From Euonymus europaeus (taxonomy: Eukaryota > Streptophyta > Magnoliopsida > Celastrales > Celastraceae): a stretch of 64,000 nucleotides of DNA. Position numbers and translations under genes: made by a program. The notes beneath the pieces were generated by a model. The model worked only from the letters and a program-made list of their open reading frames with translations. It did no database searches and had not been told where the DNA came from. Location: contig OY756966.1 in the NCBI GenBank assembly GCA_963580455.1, positions 19,347,001-19,411,000 of the forward strand. Direction: 5' to 3'. Shown in pieces: positions 1 through 11,793 of the stretch. Within the stretch, counting starts at the first letter, position 1; every line of letters starts with the position of its first letter.

Positions 1-1737
1 TACTAAATGTACTCAACAACTAACAAGTTCCAATATATCAATTACGAATCCTAGTTCTCCTAGGGTGGCCATCCATGTCACACGTCCTACTGATCCGCAG
101 CCTGGTTCTTAGCACCAGTCTCACCTGAAGGATAGAGAAAAGAAATAGGGTGAGCAATGGCTCAGTAGGGGTAAAAGTCCAACAGATTAATAGCTGAATT
201 TAAGAGAATTGTTAATGCAACAATATGCTCATGACCATGAACCATTACAAAAAATACTCATCAATTTGCAATCATATTCTCAACCAAGAGTCCAAACGGA
301 ATTATGCCTCGGTATCCGTCTCCTCATTTCAAAATCAGTGAACACCGCCACTATTGACTCAAAAGGGAACATGACCAATCACAAGATTTCAGTCTTGTCC
401 ATACTAACTCGAGTTCCTTGAAGCAAGCCCCTTGGGGTCTCAGTATGTTGCCTCATGTGGGTCTCATCCAGTCGGAACCAAGCCTAGCTCCTCCAACCCT
501 CCTCCCACATGACATTCAATCAATCTACGAGAATTTTGAGTCCATACTCGAAACTTCCTATGCGGCTCTAATGTAAAACACATGACATGCTATGACCAAA
601 TATACATATGGTAACTACTCATGATGCATGACAAGATCAATTCATGCCGATATATGACCGAGCATTCATAAGGTTATGCAACTAAAGATTTAGGCATTTC
701 AAAGTATAACCCTAGGTTCGTTCCACCTTAGAGAACAATTAAGGAGGAACACAAATATGGCGACCAATGAGTAATAACGACCACATTTTTGAATAATCGA
801 GAATGAAATGAAAAGATTGAGCTAGAATCCCAACCTCATTGTCCAAGCAAAGACTTACCAACTCAAATTCCAAAAACCAGTGTTTCGACCCATTCTCTCA
901 ACCTATTGATTTCAACAAACCAATCTCATATAATCATATCAATAACATCCATATACCATGACAACATGAATTTAATCACAAATCAAGAGAGACATGCCTT
1001 CTCTCTCTAGGATTTCACCAAATCCTCCAAATTCCACCCAAATTTGAAACTCAACCTAAACCAATGATCAAACCTAGTAAAACAATCATAAATAACCTCA
1101 GAATCAACATATCTAAGCCATACATTCCACCTATTTCAGAATCAAACGAAATATAGAAAATTCCTAGATTTACCAAAACTAGAAAAACTTACTTGAATCT
1201 TGAAAATCTTCTTGAAACTTACTTGAATCTTGAAAATCTTCTTGAAACTTGCTTGAATTTTCAATCCAAGCCTTAATCTTCAATAATATCTCAAGAATCT
1301 CTCTTTCTCTTTCTAATTTTCTCTCTCTCTCTCTCTCTAAAATTGGGCTTCTCTAAAAAATGGCATAACTGACTCGCGTAACTTCATTTAATAGCTCGGG
1401 TTGCACCTAGGCATGTAGGAGGTGCGCCTAGGCGCAACTGGTCTTCAGTTTCCTGAGGACCACTAGATTGGGCGCTCCTGGGAGAACTTTTGCACACGCC
1501 TAGGCGTGTGGCCTTATTGTTTCCAACTCCTTCTCGATCTTAGCTTCAATTTGATATATTATGGGCCTGAAACAGACATCTGTGCTAAATTTATGACCCT
1601 TTTAGTGAACCTAGTTTAAAAACAATTATTTACAGTCATATACAACTCGAATGGTCCGTAACCTCTTCCAATCCATTCCAAATAACTTATTACCCAAAAT
1701 TTAACTGAACTTAGTATTTTTGGGTTGGGGTTTCACA
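1..1737 (-). mobile_element. 3' LTR of Tekay-like gypsy element, cut by window edge
   Basis: On the minus strand this LTR starts TGTGAAACCCCAACCC and runs off the left edge. It is the same family as the two solo LTRs at 18.9-21.0 kb and 57.3-59.4 kb: shared blocks include 'cataatatatcaaa', the CT/GA-rich stretch near 1310-1340, and the 'gacatggatggcc' block near the far end (here at 62-80, reverse complement). It carries CCTAGG-centred palindromes at 1423-1436 and 1493-1510. A gypsy-type polypurine tract sits just outside its start, so this is an LTR still joined to its interior and not a solo LTR. The family assignment to Tekay/Del is inferred from the LTR length and the PPT-proximal sequence. 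Confidence 0.8.
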
Positions 1738-1775
1738 TCCCTTCCCCCTTAAACAAATTTCGTCCCCGAAATTTA
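1738..1775 (-). other. polypurine tract and conserved gypsy pre-PPT box
   Basis: Read on the minus strand, the sequence contains AAATTTCGGGGACGAAATTT followed by a purine-rich run (AAGGGGGAAGGGA) directly abutting the LTR start. This arrangement is typical immediately upstream of the 3' LTR in plant Ty3/gypsy chromoviruses, where the purine tract primes plus-strand DNA synthesis. It fixes the orientation of the element as minus. Confidence 0.75.
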
Positions 1776-4700
1776 ACAAACTTTCCTAAATCCCTAAGTT
1801 TGCACAACTCATTGGATATGCGTGTCGACCCATCCTTGATCTTAAAATCCACATGGAAGTCATCCTCTTCATGATATCACTTGACCCCCATTCTCCACAT
1901 CAACATAGGTTTCCCTATTAATTAAGTAACTCCACTTGACCGTGCTATTTGTACCATCATCATCATCATCATCAGACTGTTTAGAATCCTTTTTGGATTT
2001 GCCTTCAACTTTACTAGCATCGTTGGACTTGTAAAGCATACTTCAACTTTTTGAACATCATCATAATATATATTTATATATATATAATTTTACACACAAG
2101 CTCCATACATTTTCCTACTACAAGGTCAAACTCAAATATCAAGGGTTCTTATTGCTAAGACCCATGTTCCATACACTTACACTAATATTGACTCTGTGAG
2201 CTTTATTTTCATACATAACCTAGACCACATGCAACTAACTTCATGTTATACAATATTTTTCCTCAAACACCGCTTCTTCCTTAGATTCTTCTTCAGGATC
2301 TTCCTCAAGCCTCTCAGATTGTCGGACCCGACTCGCCAAGAATTCATTCTCATATCGCAGTCCCCTGTTCTCCTCCCCTAGACATACAACCTCACGCCGG
2401 AGTCTTCGAGTCTCCTATTGTTGGATCTCCAGGTTGCTATTTTTCCCATAGTTGTAGCCCGCTATTTGCACATAATGCTCATTCCTCAACTTATGAAGCA
2501 TAATTCGAGCACACTCCTCCTTAACATCTCATTCCCCACCATTAAACATGGTCCATGCTCTAATCACACATCCCACGGCACCCAAATCGACTTTTGGGTT
2601 TCGTAAAGTGATTTTCGTTCTAACATATGAAGGTCTCTCACCGTTCTGTAACGTGGAAGAGGTATTCAATGGCTAGAAGCAAACTCTTCTAGCACTCTTA
2701 CTAAACAACACTGGGCGTTTTCTCCACTTGTCATTTTCCTCAATGGTATGGTCATTCACCTTGGTTTCCCTTCCATACATATATATATATATAGTCCAAA
2801 TTCCTAACACGTTTCTTGTAACTCCTACAACCCTAGGTAACCTTGCACAAACGTGTATCCCCTTAAAGTATCCTAGCCTTTTTCAGCTACTGATGACGTG
2901 TCAACATCCCTTGTGATGTTCTAAAACATCTGTGTGATTTTGCTTCACCCAAATCCCTTTTAATCGTAACACAAAATCTCCACTATCTCTGATTGATTCC
3001 TAGCGAATACCTTTGTCTTCCCCGAATCTTCAATGTCAGTAATAATTCTACCTTGTTAGTATTTGTTCACCAGACCAACTAGTCTATGCTAGTGTGCGCT
3101 CTGATGTCTCGATAAACTCCATTTAACTTCTAGGGGTATTCAGTCCCTCCCCCTCTATCCACAATTAATATTTCAAATTCCTTAAATAAACTCTTGAATA
3201 TGCAACTCATTCTCACATGGTTATAACTTATTCACCTTTGATTCTCAACCACACATCCTTCACCATCATATTCAATAAAATAAAGAATATTTATCCTACT
3301 GACATTCGATGTAAACACCCAATGTCTAAACTTCTCACCAATGATGTTGTAATCAACACCATTAATCTTCATTTCTTTACTATTTGGTGTTAGTAATAAA
3401 ATACATCAACACCTACCAAACATCTAGTACCTCTCACAATTTGAGACCATTTATCTTATTCTCGAGCGGATTATTTTCGCCCCATCATTCTGTAAACAAA
3501 TGTCATTCATTTTATCCTAAGTAAATATTCATTCCCTCTCTACATCCCCTATCTCTTAAGGAATTTCATTTCCCCCCAAATTTAACACACCTTTATATAC
3601 TTCATGAAAATCTTGCTCAAGGATACTAATCCTATTTCCAAGTCCCTCTTAATGGACTCTAAATAATGAGTTTGTCATTCAACTAGATAACTCTTAGCTA
3701 CAACCATTTGTCATGAAGTTTCCATGACTCTACACTAAACTCACCATCACATTCATTCATTTTCATCAATTTTTTTTCATCATTTTATACAAGAATCACC
3801 AAGACTCCATCTTCTAGCTTACACACACCACCCAACAATCTCCCTTTCGACTAATGTTACACCTCAAACAAATATTCACTTGAACTATTCAACAACATCC
3901 TCGATATGCCTCGGATGCTTTGATGTGATCTAATGTCCATCTCTCCTCTATACCTCTTGTACCCATTATACGTTTCTCCACATTTATTCTTTTCCACAAA
4001 TATCATTTCAATTGACCTGAGTCAATTACCACCTAAATTACAATAACTTCCTATACCATTTCATAGTACACTATCAACTATAGATCACCGATCCATTTCC
4101 ATTCCCAAACCACCAACTCATCAATATCCGCTCATGTGCACAATTTGCACCATAGCACTCGATGCGACTTAGGCACACCTCGCATTCTATTTAATGTTCC
4201 AAAATAAATTCAATCTATTTTCTCAAACAAATTCACTCTCATTTGATTCCAATACATTCACCGATACAGCCCATGCGCAAACACTTAACCAACAGCCCAA
4301 TTGTACGCTCATGGATAATATATTTGCCCATTATTCGGGGTACATCTGCACTAATGCACTACTTCACCCCATCATTTCTTAGCTAAACCATATTTCGGTT
4401 TGCAACTCATACACCATGTAACCGCTCAACAGCATGTGTTACCCTTGTCAATCATGCTCGAGTACCCACAATAATATAGACTATCATATTTTGTAATCCT
4501 TGCACCACATGTCATAGCCATGAAGGGCCTAACAACACACGCATACAAAGCATCGCAGTCTGTAACTTGTGCACCACGTGGTAGCTTGACAACTTTCTTT
4601 AACCCAAGTCAACTAAACTCAGTATCACACTTGCAACTGCTACACCACATGTCACACCTAAAAGGCTTTACAGAACACGCCGATGCAGAGTATCATCCAC

Positions 4701-4870
4701 CACAATGCCATTAAAGTCATCAATCACAGCCTATAGCTCTACTAACATTAGCCTAATTGGATTATTCTACGAGTTTACATGTAATTTATCACCTATTAAA
4801 AAAATTTAGTGTTAGTGATAAATATCCCCAGCACTCTCAAACCCAAACTTTCATTTACGAATATGAAAAG
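1776..4870 (-). mobile_element. gypsy interior, almost non-coding
   Basis: This is the body of the minus-strand gypsy element. I could not find protease, reverse transcriptase, RNase H or integrase motifs in any minus frame. One stretch near 2240-2560 reads on the minus strand as an interrupted charged, Arg/Glu/Leu-rich segment (for example RLRREVV, YENEFLASRVRQ), which may be the remains of a coiled-coil extra ORF. The rest is AT-rich, with a (TCA)n run near 1956-1975 and short TA repeats near 2065-2090 and 2780. Together with the ~2 kb LTR this looks like a non-autonomous large derivative (LARD) or a badly decayed autonomous element. Confidence 0.5.
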
Positions 4871-4874
4871 GAAC

Positions 4875-5180
4875 TTAAATGTCCTTTTCAAATGAAACTA
4901 TCATCCAACAACTTAAATTCAAGAAATTACCTCTAACAAAGTTGAGATTTTCATAAGTCTCCTGAGGTTCCAATTTATGGTCACTTTTCTTTATCAACGC
5001 TAGTTGTTGTAGAGGTTGTAAACCTAGTGTCTGTACTTGTTGTAACCCCCTACTATTCTGTGGACCCTCCTTCTTCTTGTGGTCGATCATGCCACACCTA
5101 AAGCACTTTAATCCTGTACTCGTACACTGGTCCCTCTTATAACCTTCTTCACAGCAGTATAGACTTGAGTCTTCAAACAC
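4875..5180 (-). pseudogene. degenerate gag zinc-knuckle fragment
   Basis: The 101-codon minus-strand frame contains KCFRCGMIDHKKKEGPQ, which aligns with the CCHC zinc knuckle of plant gypsy gag (C-x2-C-x4-H-x4-C), except that the last cysteine is replaced by glycine. The knuckle normally binds the element's RNA in the virus-like particle. A Gln/Leu-rich tail follows (LQQVQTLGLQPLQQL). No upstream gag core is recognisable and no 5' LTR lies to its right, so the element appears 5'-truncated here. It could instead belong to the neighbouring TAT-like element. Confidence 0.5.
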
Positions 5181-5195
5181 AAGCGATACTAGAAG

Positions 5196-5369
5196 CCTGG
5201 TAGGCCTACCGACCAGGATAGTATCTCCACTCTCTCAGAAACTTGCGAAAAATTGACACTTACAAAAGTCTTGAAAAACAAGGAGACTGGTCGGCCTACC
5301 GACCAGGAGTGCAAATTAATCTTTAAAAAAAAAAGAGGTACTTGGAGCCTGGTCAGTTAACTGACCAGG
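5196..5369. repeat. three spaced ~22-bp palindromes
   Basis: Near-perfect inverted repeats lie at 5196-5217, 5286-5307 and 5348-5369. All share outer arms of the form CCTGGT...ACCAGG but differ in the core: AGGCCTACCG, CGGCCTACCG and CAGTTAACTG. The third is a perfect 22-bp palindrome; the other two have one mismatched pair (the second also at its outermost base). They lie just beyond the end of the antisense ORF of the TAT-like element. Function unknown. Confidence 0.8.
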
Positions 5370-5508
5370 AGTGCATATTTGTCTTATAAAAAAATGACAA
5401 TAATATATGTATGTGGATTGTTGAGCAACAAAACATTTCATTAAGAAAAAGATCTTCATTACATAAATGATAAAAACAAAAGGGGCAAAGCCCATACAAA
5501 GGAAAAGT

Positions 5509-7686
5509 TTAAGCATCTAATAGAGGAGCTCCAGAGCCAGACTCTTCGGCACGAAGGACATCTGTTGGAATGGCTAAGGAAGCCTCCTCGGTAGTCTTGG
5601 CAGGTGGAAAAGAAGCTGGGTCATGTAATGCTCCTTGGTCAGCCTATACAATCTCTTCTTCTTCCACTACCTCGACTTCCTCATCAGAAGCTTCCTACTC
5701 AGAAAAATCCATTTTGGCAAGCCTCCTATTCCACCTCTACTCTAATTTCCTGAAAGCTTCAATTATCTCCTCCTTGGACTCCTCAAGCTGATCCCTTCCC
5801 ATGAGGGAAGGGCATAAGGGAGTCAGGATGGAGGAGTCCAGACCAGCCTTGAAAAGTAACTTCCTGGACTTCTTGACACCTCCACGGAAGCCATAGAAGC
5901 CTTCCTCCCTCAATACAGTCTTGAACTCCTCGGAGTCCTTGAACTTCTGGATGGTCTGCTGCTCGACATCACCGAGGAGTTTTTGGTAGGTCTCATCTCT
6001 CTTTCAAGTATCTTCGTTGCCAAGAGCTTTCTGAAGCTGCGCAGTATGAGCCTGGAGCATTTCCTCCATCTCGGCCTTCACCAAGTTTAGCTCATTTTTT
6101 TGCCTTGGTGGCATGCTCTTCAGCAGCATCAGCTCTCTCCCTCTGCACAGTCTCTTTATAGGCAAACCGAGCAATGCTGGAAGGAAGGGTAGAGAGGTGT
6201 ACAGCAGTCTAAAAAAAAGAGTTAGAAAAATTCTGGCTAAAAATCAAGATACCGAGCTCTGGAGCACTAGGTCATACCTGCATGAAGAGGGAATTCATTT
6301 GAGTAAGATGCTCCATGGCAGTAAGGCTAGACACCCTATCAAAGTCCGTAGGGGTAGGCAGGTTCTTCAGCATCTCGGTAGCCACCCTAGAATTGACTAC
6401 CCTGTCATTCTGACTGACATCCCATTGAGGAGCATGCCGAGTAAAATCTTCCTCGGTAATGGGACCCACAGATGGATCATTCACCTGTCGAGGGAAGATT
6501 GGAACCCCTGACCGCGGTGTTGGCAACCGAGAAGGGAGGGTAGTGCGGGTCACTGTGGTGACCAAAGTGGTGGCTCCAGTAATTGCTATCTCAGAAGCCC
6601 TGGTCTCCCCCGTGGCGCCCACTCAAGGCCTCTTGGGCTCCTTGCCTTTGTTTGTTTTCTTCCTCTTTTGTTGCCGAGGAAGGGGAGCTGTGTTCATCCC
6701 CATATACTCGGACAAGTCAGTCATATATGCAAAGCACCACAACAAGTCAAATACATACCAATCAATAATGCTAACCAAGAACATAGAAAAAGGAAAAACA
6801 AAAGCAAACCTTGCAGAGATCCATAACAACAATTAGAAATAGAGAAGTCTTGCAAGTTGAACTTCATGTCGGTATCGGCCCCAACGACAAGGAGTTCCTT
6901 CCGGGCCTCATACAATTTTAATTCTTCCCCTTTCAACTGGGGTGGATGATTGAACTGATCGGTAAGTTGTACCGACCAGGTGGTATGAAAAGAAAGTTCC
7001 TCTCCTTGAGGAAGAGGAACTTGTACAAAGATGTATGAATTCTTCCATCTCTTGATAGACTGGTTGTACAAGGGAGACCTCAGCCCTGGCTTAAGTTTGA
7101 AGTAAAATAGGCCAGGAGAGTTTGGAAGATTGCACAACAAGCAAAGATGTTGAATGACCGAGGAGGAAATACCGAGATGGTGTCTATGAGAAAGACATAG
7201 AATATTGGCTAGAAAGTGCTAGGTATTGGGTGCCAGAATATCTAGAGAGAGATTAAACCGACGAAAAAGACTGGTAATGGCTTGTGGGAAGGGAATCCTA
7301 GCATCTGCTTGAAGTGACCTAAGTGAGATAGCAAACTGACCTCGGTTATGGTGAAATGGAGACTCAACCTTACCCACACGATGGTAAGTGTAGGGGACAC
7401 CACACCTAGCCACTACATCATCAATATAGCTGTTTGGTTGGTCACAAGTAAGATAGGTCGGTTCAGATGTGCTTACATCAGTACCTCCACCCCTCTCATT
7501 AGGAGGGGGTAAGTCATAGGGGGCATACTCTATGGGGTAGTCTACCGACGAAGCCTTTACAAAGGATGGTTTTCTTGAAGGAGGATTGGTCTGAGTTATA
7601 ACCACCTCATCGGTAGAGGTGGTTGCTCGATCGCTATCTGAAGAAGAGGTTGAGAGATCGAGATAGAAGAAAAGCTGGTACTAGAG
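5509..7686 (-). pseudogene. antisense extra ORF of TAT-like gypsy element (transposase_28/'putative gypsy type transposon' family)
   Basis: Read on the minus strand this is an intron-containing ORF, opposite to the LTR that follows at 8003. The N-terminal part is Ser/Thr/Pro-rich, then comes a globular region with the family signature GLFYFKLKPGLRSPL...KRWKNSYIFVQVPLP. A basic linker (LPRQQKRKKTNKGKEPKR) and a C-terminal Glu/Lys-rich coiled coil end at a stop near 5509. Donor sites are visible at AAG|GTTT (6810) and CAG|GTATGA (6278), with an acceptor TTTTAG|A at 6208. An in-frame TAG (about 7219) and at least two more stops in the last exon break it. Extra ORFs between pol and the 3' LTR, sometimes antisense, are known in plant Ogre/TAT elements; their role is not established. 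Confidence 0.7.
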
Positions 7687-7989
7687 GAAGATATGTCTTA
7701 CCTGAATATATGCTCGATAAGTGGAAGTTTTTTTTAGAGATGTTAGGTTGGTCAGTATGTATGACTGCTCGGTAAGTTGCTCTCAAATTATCTAAGACGT
7801 GTGGAATGACTAGGCCTTCAAGCCTTTTTATAGTAAGAGACCACCTTCAGATCAACGGCCAGGAATAGATGGTCAATGAGCCGCGCAGATATGGATCATT
7901 GATCTGAAGGTCTGGGTTTTCATCTCTCCATTAATGGCATGACATGAATATTCCTTCCATCGATTTGAGCAGACGACACCTCGATAAAA

Positions 7990-8002
7990 TAGTGGGGGCA
8001 AC
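7990..8002 (+). other. polypurine tract of TAT-like element
   Basis: TAGTGGGGGCAAC directly precedes the LTR start TGATATTACTAAAATG. The form 'AGTGGGGGCAAC|TGAT' is characteristic of plant TAT/Ogre gypsy elements and sets the element's orientation to plus. Confidence 0.75.
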
Positions 8003-8562
8003 TGATATTACTAAAATGACCCTACCAATAATGTTTTTCCACGTGTCATATGAGTCTCAAAAGGGCTACCCTGCCTCACCAGGAAGTCATCTTGGTAAGT
8101 AGGGCAGGTCAGCAGCGCCCTACCGAGATTACCTTCTCGGTATAATAAAGCACCTGGACCTACCAAGGTGTAAAGCATTTAAGTACAGTCCCCAACCATA
8201 ATTAGAGGACCCACTTTAATAATGACTCTGAATCCTATATAAGCTCTCAAAGTCAGGTATTACATCTCTAATGAAAATTGGAACTCCACTAAGCTCTCCT
8301 GATTTTATAATACGAACTGACTTGAGCTTCAGAGCGCCAGCGCCAGAGGACAACCTCTGGTGCGGTCTTTAGCTCACCTTTGCTCACTTTGCAGGACTAC
8401 GGGGCTAACCGACTGGTCGTCACCATGGAAGGATCTTTACCCTTGGTTGGCTAGCCGATTGGTCGTTTTCTTGGAAGGATCTTCACCCTTGGTAGTCATG
8501 CAGAACTGCAGCTTTGATCGACTGATCGTCTTATCAGTACTAGCACCTTTTTGACGTCATCA
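8003..8562 (+). mobile_element. 3' LTR of TAT-like gypsy element
   Basis: A 560-bp LTR opens TGATATTA and closes GACGTCATCA. A promoter-like CCTATATAAGC lies near 8233, followed by the conserved TAT-type R/U5 text: ACTGACTTGAGCTTCAGAGC, a GAGGACAACCTC inverted repeat, and 'ctcactttgcagga'. The sequence right after it (GTGTC...) is the coding part of an F-box/FBD gene, so the LTR end marks an insertion site in that gene. The matching 5' LTR and pol are not in the window. Confidence 0.8.
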
Positions 8563-9671
8563 GTGTCTATTTACCTGTAAGATTTTGAGGGAATTGAAAT
8601 TAGATTCATGTAATATTTTAGAACTCCTTCCAAAAACTAGTTGTTTTGTAAGCCTAAGGACTTTACATCTCTCTGGTGCCACGTTTATGAAAAATCTTTC
8701 CACCAATGAACTATTTTCTAGCCTGCCAATTCTCGAAGAGCTGACATTATACCACTCTCAGTGGAATCTTATAAATAAGGCAACGATCGCTATCCCAACT
8801 TTGAAGCGCTTGACCATCACTATAGATGGTTTTCCTAATATAGTAAACCGTGATTATGAGGTGGAGGTCCATGGAGAAAATCTCGTATACCTAAGTTGTG
8901 ATACTGATCTATCGATTCGCTTTCTTCTCGGAAAGCTTCCTTTATTAGTTTATGCATTTGTAAAAGTGAGAAACTTGAGGAAGCCAACAATTTTTGTTCG
9001 CAATGCAACAGAGCTTTTTAAAAGTATTTGTTCTGTCAAATCTTTAAAATTTGATGACTTCTGCAGTCAGGTATATATCCTCTCAAACTCTATTTCTTGT
9101 ACATTTTTCTTGTCCTGTATAAATCCCACAAGTAATTGAATATCATTGCTACATTTTGTTTCCTTCTAGGATGTTTATCACATCTTGATGGAGAATACAA
9201 GTCTTTTTCTGACATTTGGCAATTTAACATCTTCGAGGGTGAACTCGAGCCTCTTTTTTATTGAACAAAGCAAATGGTTGATGGCCATTTTTTGAAATTC
9301 ACCTGTTCTCGAATATATTGTCATTGAGGAGGTAGATCTCTAGCTTTTCTTTCTTTCTTCCTCGTTGGAGACTAGAATAGAAGATTTATCTCTTCTTGTG
9401 ATATTAGGTACATATAGGAATTGCTAGAACGTGGAAGAAAAATACTTTGCCTTTTATTTTCGGCCTCAAAACATGTTGTTTGAGGGTTTTTCATGCACAT
9501 TTAGCGGAGATGTCTTTGGTGAAATTCTTATTGAAGACTGCGAAGATGTTAGAAAAGATTATGATATATCGTTTAGGGTATTTAAAGGGCAATCAAAGCA
9601 AGGTAGATGAAATTATGAAGAAGCTCAATTTGTCCGGAGGCTCAAAAACTCATTTGATTAAGTGGTTGTAA
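8563..9671 (+). pseudogene. F-box/LRR/FBD gene fragment, disrupted by retrotransposon
   Basis: The first exon begins at the LTR junction in the middle of a leucine-rich repeat (LFTCKILRELKLDSC) and runs to FDDFCSQ|GTATAT near 9068. A second exon follows from about 9171 after a TTCTAG acceptor and contains an in-frame TGA. The third exon, from about 9411, encodes an FBD-type end: FHAHLAEMSLVKFLLKTAKMLEK, then KKLNLSGGSKTHLIKWL and a stop. Intact members use an N-terminal F-box to dock on SKP1 in SCF ubiquitin ligases; that part is missing because the TAT-like element sits where it should continue. Exon order and splice sites are otherwise preserved. Confidence 0.75.
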
Positions 9672-10640
9672 AATGCATCATGTACTGACGTTTCAATGGT
9701 TTTCACCCACGTTTTGAAGAGTGGGAGTGTCCATGGTCTAATTTTTGTTTTTTTTTCATTTGAGGGGTATCAAACAACTGTTTTCAAGTTTTTTAGTTTG
9801 TTTTTTCTACATGATGAAGATGGCGGTCGAATTTCTAAGAATACGTATATATAAACCAAGGTTTTAAAAAGTCAAAGGCAGTGCAAGGGGCGGTCAAGCT
9901 TTGTTAAGGCAAGGCAGTATATATAAAATCATCAATAAGAACCATAAAATTGATGACTTTATCAAGAACTTATAATTATACTTGGGAAAAAAGAAAAGTG
10001 AGTGAAATCTTGTGATTTTTATTCTTATGATATGATGATGAGTGAACCTTGCAAAAAAAAAAGCATATTATTGCTTTGCTGACTTAGCCTTTAATTAATT
10101 GTGTAAACACTGAATAAATATATTTTTTCATAACATAAAAAAATTTGGTGGCGTACACGAAACCACTTACCAGAGACAACAATAGATCGATCTTGATGTG
10201 CGAGACTCCAAGTGCGCCAAATCAGTGAAACCACAACATTTATGAATCAGGATTATGTTTTTTCCTTGCGCTATGAATTTGAGCTATTTTGTTAGGCTTT
10301 TGTTAAAAATGGTGGAATTTGTGTTGTCTCGCCTCGAGGTGCTCGCCTCACGGAACGAGGCGAAATTGTCCATATTCTAGATTTGAGGCTGACATGTGAG
10401 GCATTTTTTATTGTAAGGCGACGCCTAATATCGATTTTTAAAATAATGACTATAACTCTTGTTTTATCTCATTATTCCACCTAGTTACTTTACGGTGGTT
10501 TTGATGCCCCTTCATTAACTTTCTTTCTCCATGTTATCATCATTACTGTATTCTAAATTAAAGCTCAGTTTTTCAAGTAATACTGTGGTAGTTCCTCAAT
10601 TTTTTTCCTATCCATATTCGCGCAATCATATATGATATCT
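9672..10640. other. intergenic, with a CG-rich 'GAGGCG' repeat segment
   Basis: No gene is recognisable. Between about 9860 and 10445 the sequence starts with 'ggttttaaaaagtcaaaggc' and ends near 'aaggcgacgcctaatatcga', with GCCTCG/GAGGCG motifs between. Similar low-copy inverted segments are common in plant intergenic DNA and could be an old miniature element. The remainder is AT-rich with no supported feature. Confidence 0.4.
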
Positions 10641-10648
10641 AACCCCTC

Positions 10649-10849
10649 TTACTTGATTTTGTCTTCGACAACAAGGCTAGGTTTGTTTTGCACATTCATG
10701 AACCTGATTTTGGGAGATGACAATACCCATGGAAGTGTATTATCTCCTTTATCGTTGACCACATAATGCGGCTTCATTTCCATGTTCATGGATTTAATTT
10801 TGTCCATTGTCCACTCTAGTCTAATATTCCCGGTCTGATGGGACTTCAA
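10649..10849 (-). CDS. orphan 66-codon ORF, unrecognised
   Basis: The frame encodes a basic, Met/Lys/Asn-rich peptide (e.g. MDKIKSMNMEMKPHYVV) with no family I recognise and no membrane segment. It lies downstream of the truncated copia reverse transcriptase, in the same orientation, separated by about 190 bp of AT-rich DNA. It may be the tail of a captured gene or chance coding. Confidence 0.2.
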   Translation of the reverse strand: MKSHQTGNIRLEWTMDKIKSMNMEMKPHYVVNDKGDNTLPWVLSSPKIRFMNVQNKPSLVVEDKIK

Positions 10850-11040
10850 CTTAATCGATATATTGTGCTGTGAAAGAAGAAGGTAACAAGTCTAAGGGCT
10901 TCAACATTGATTAGGGAATGGATTTGTTAGTATAGGACACAATTTTCAAACCCTATATTCTTATCATATTAAAATATTAAACCGTTTAAAATTCAATCAA
11001 AAAATTATAAATTCGCCATTATTCTTGTCTATCATTCCTC

Positions 11041-11793
11041 TCAAATGTCTTTTATCATCTCTAAATTTTCTTTTAACTTTGTTGGCCCTAAGTCTTTCAT
11101 AGCAAAAGACTTGCTGAGCTCCTTCTTCAACTGATCAATCGTTGACGTGTCTTGGCCAACGATCAACATGTTGTCAACATATACGAAGATGATAGTGAAA
11201 TTACCGTGAGAGAATTTCTTGAAATTAACACAGTGGTCAGAGGGGGTTCTTCCATATTTATGATTCATCATAAATGAGTCAAACCTCTTGTACCACTGTT
11301 GCGGTGCTTGCTTCAATCCATATAGGCTTCTTTTCAACCGGCACACAAAGTGCTTCTTGCCTTTAGTTTTGAACCCTTCCGGCTGCTCCATGTATATCTC
11401 CTCTTCTAGGTCACCATGAAGGAATGAAGTTTTCAGATCTAACTACTCAATTTTTATGTTCAAACTAGCAGCTAATCTGAGTACAACTCGAATGGAATTC
11501 ATTTTCACGACTGGTGAGAATATTTCTTCAAAGTCAATTCCTTTCTTTTGACCAAACACTTTCACCGCCAGTTGATTCGTGTACCTTGGCTGATTATCTT
11601 CTTCAGTTTTTAACTTGAACACCCATTTTTTCTTGAGTGCTCTCCTTCCATTAGGAAGTTTCATCAAATCGTAAGTTTGATTTTCATGAAAGAAATTCAT
11701 CTCTTCTTCCATGGCTTTGAACCATTCATTCTTCTTTTTATGAGCTATGACTTCATCATAACTCTCAGGCTCTCCCCCGTCATTCACCATCAC
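11041..11793 (-). pseudogene. copia reverse transcriptase, 3'-truncated, mutated active site
   Basis: Two frames carry the RVT_2 domain: the palm start (EWFKAMEEEMNFFHENQTYDL...KKKWVFKLK...FSPVVKMNSIRVVL), and after an in-frame stop near 11442, MEQPEGFKTKGK...RLKRSLYGLKQAPQQWYKRF. The catalytic motif reads YVDN instead of YVDD, so the enzyme would be inactive. Similarity stops after SFAMKDLGPTK, and the RNase H domain is missing. In life this enzyme copies the element RNA into DNA inside the particle. Confidence 0.85.

Noticed and set aside
2196..4714. Several 60-65 codon plus-strand ORFs
   Set aside because: No family resemblance; the element here is on the minus strand and these open frames fit chance in AT-rich DNA.
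5196..5369. CRISPR-like spaced repeats
   Set aside because: Only three units, variable cores, unequal spacing, and a plant nuclear setting.
6113..6836. Plus-strand ORFs of 125-132 codons
   Set aside because: They are shadows opposite the minus-strand TAT extra ORF, which has the family motifs and splice sites.
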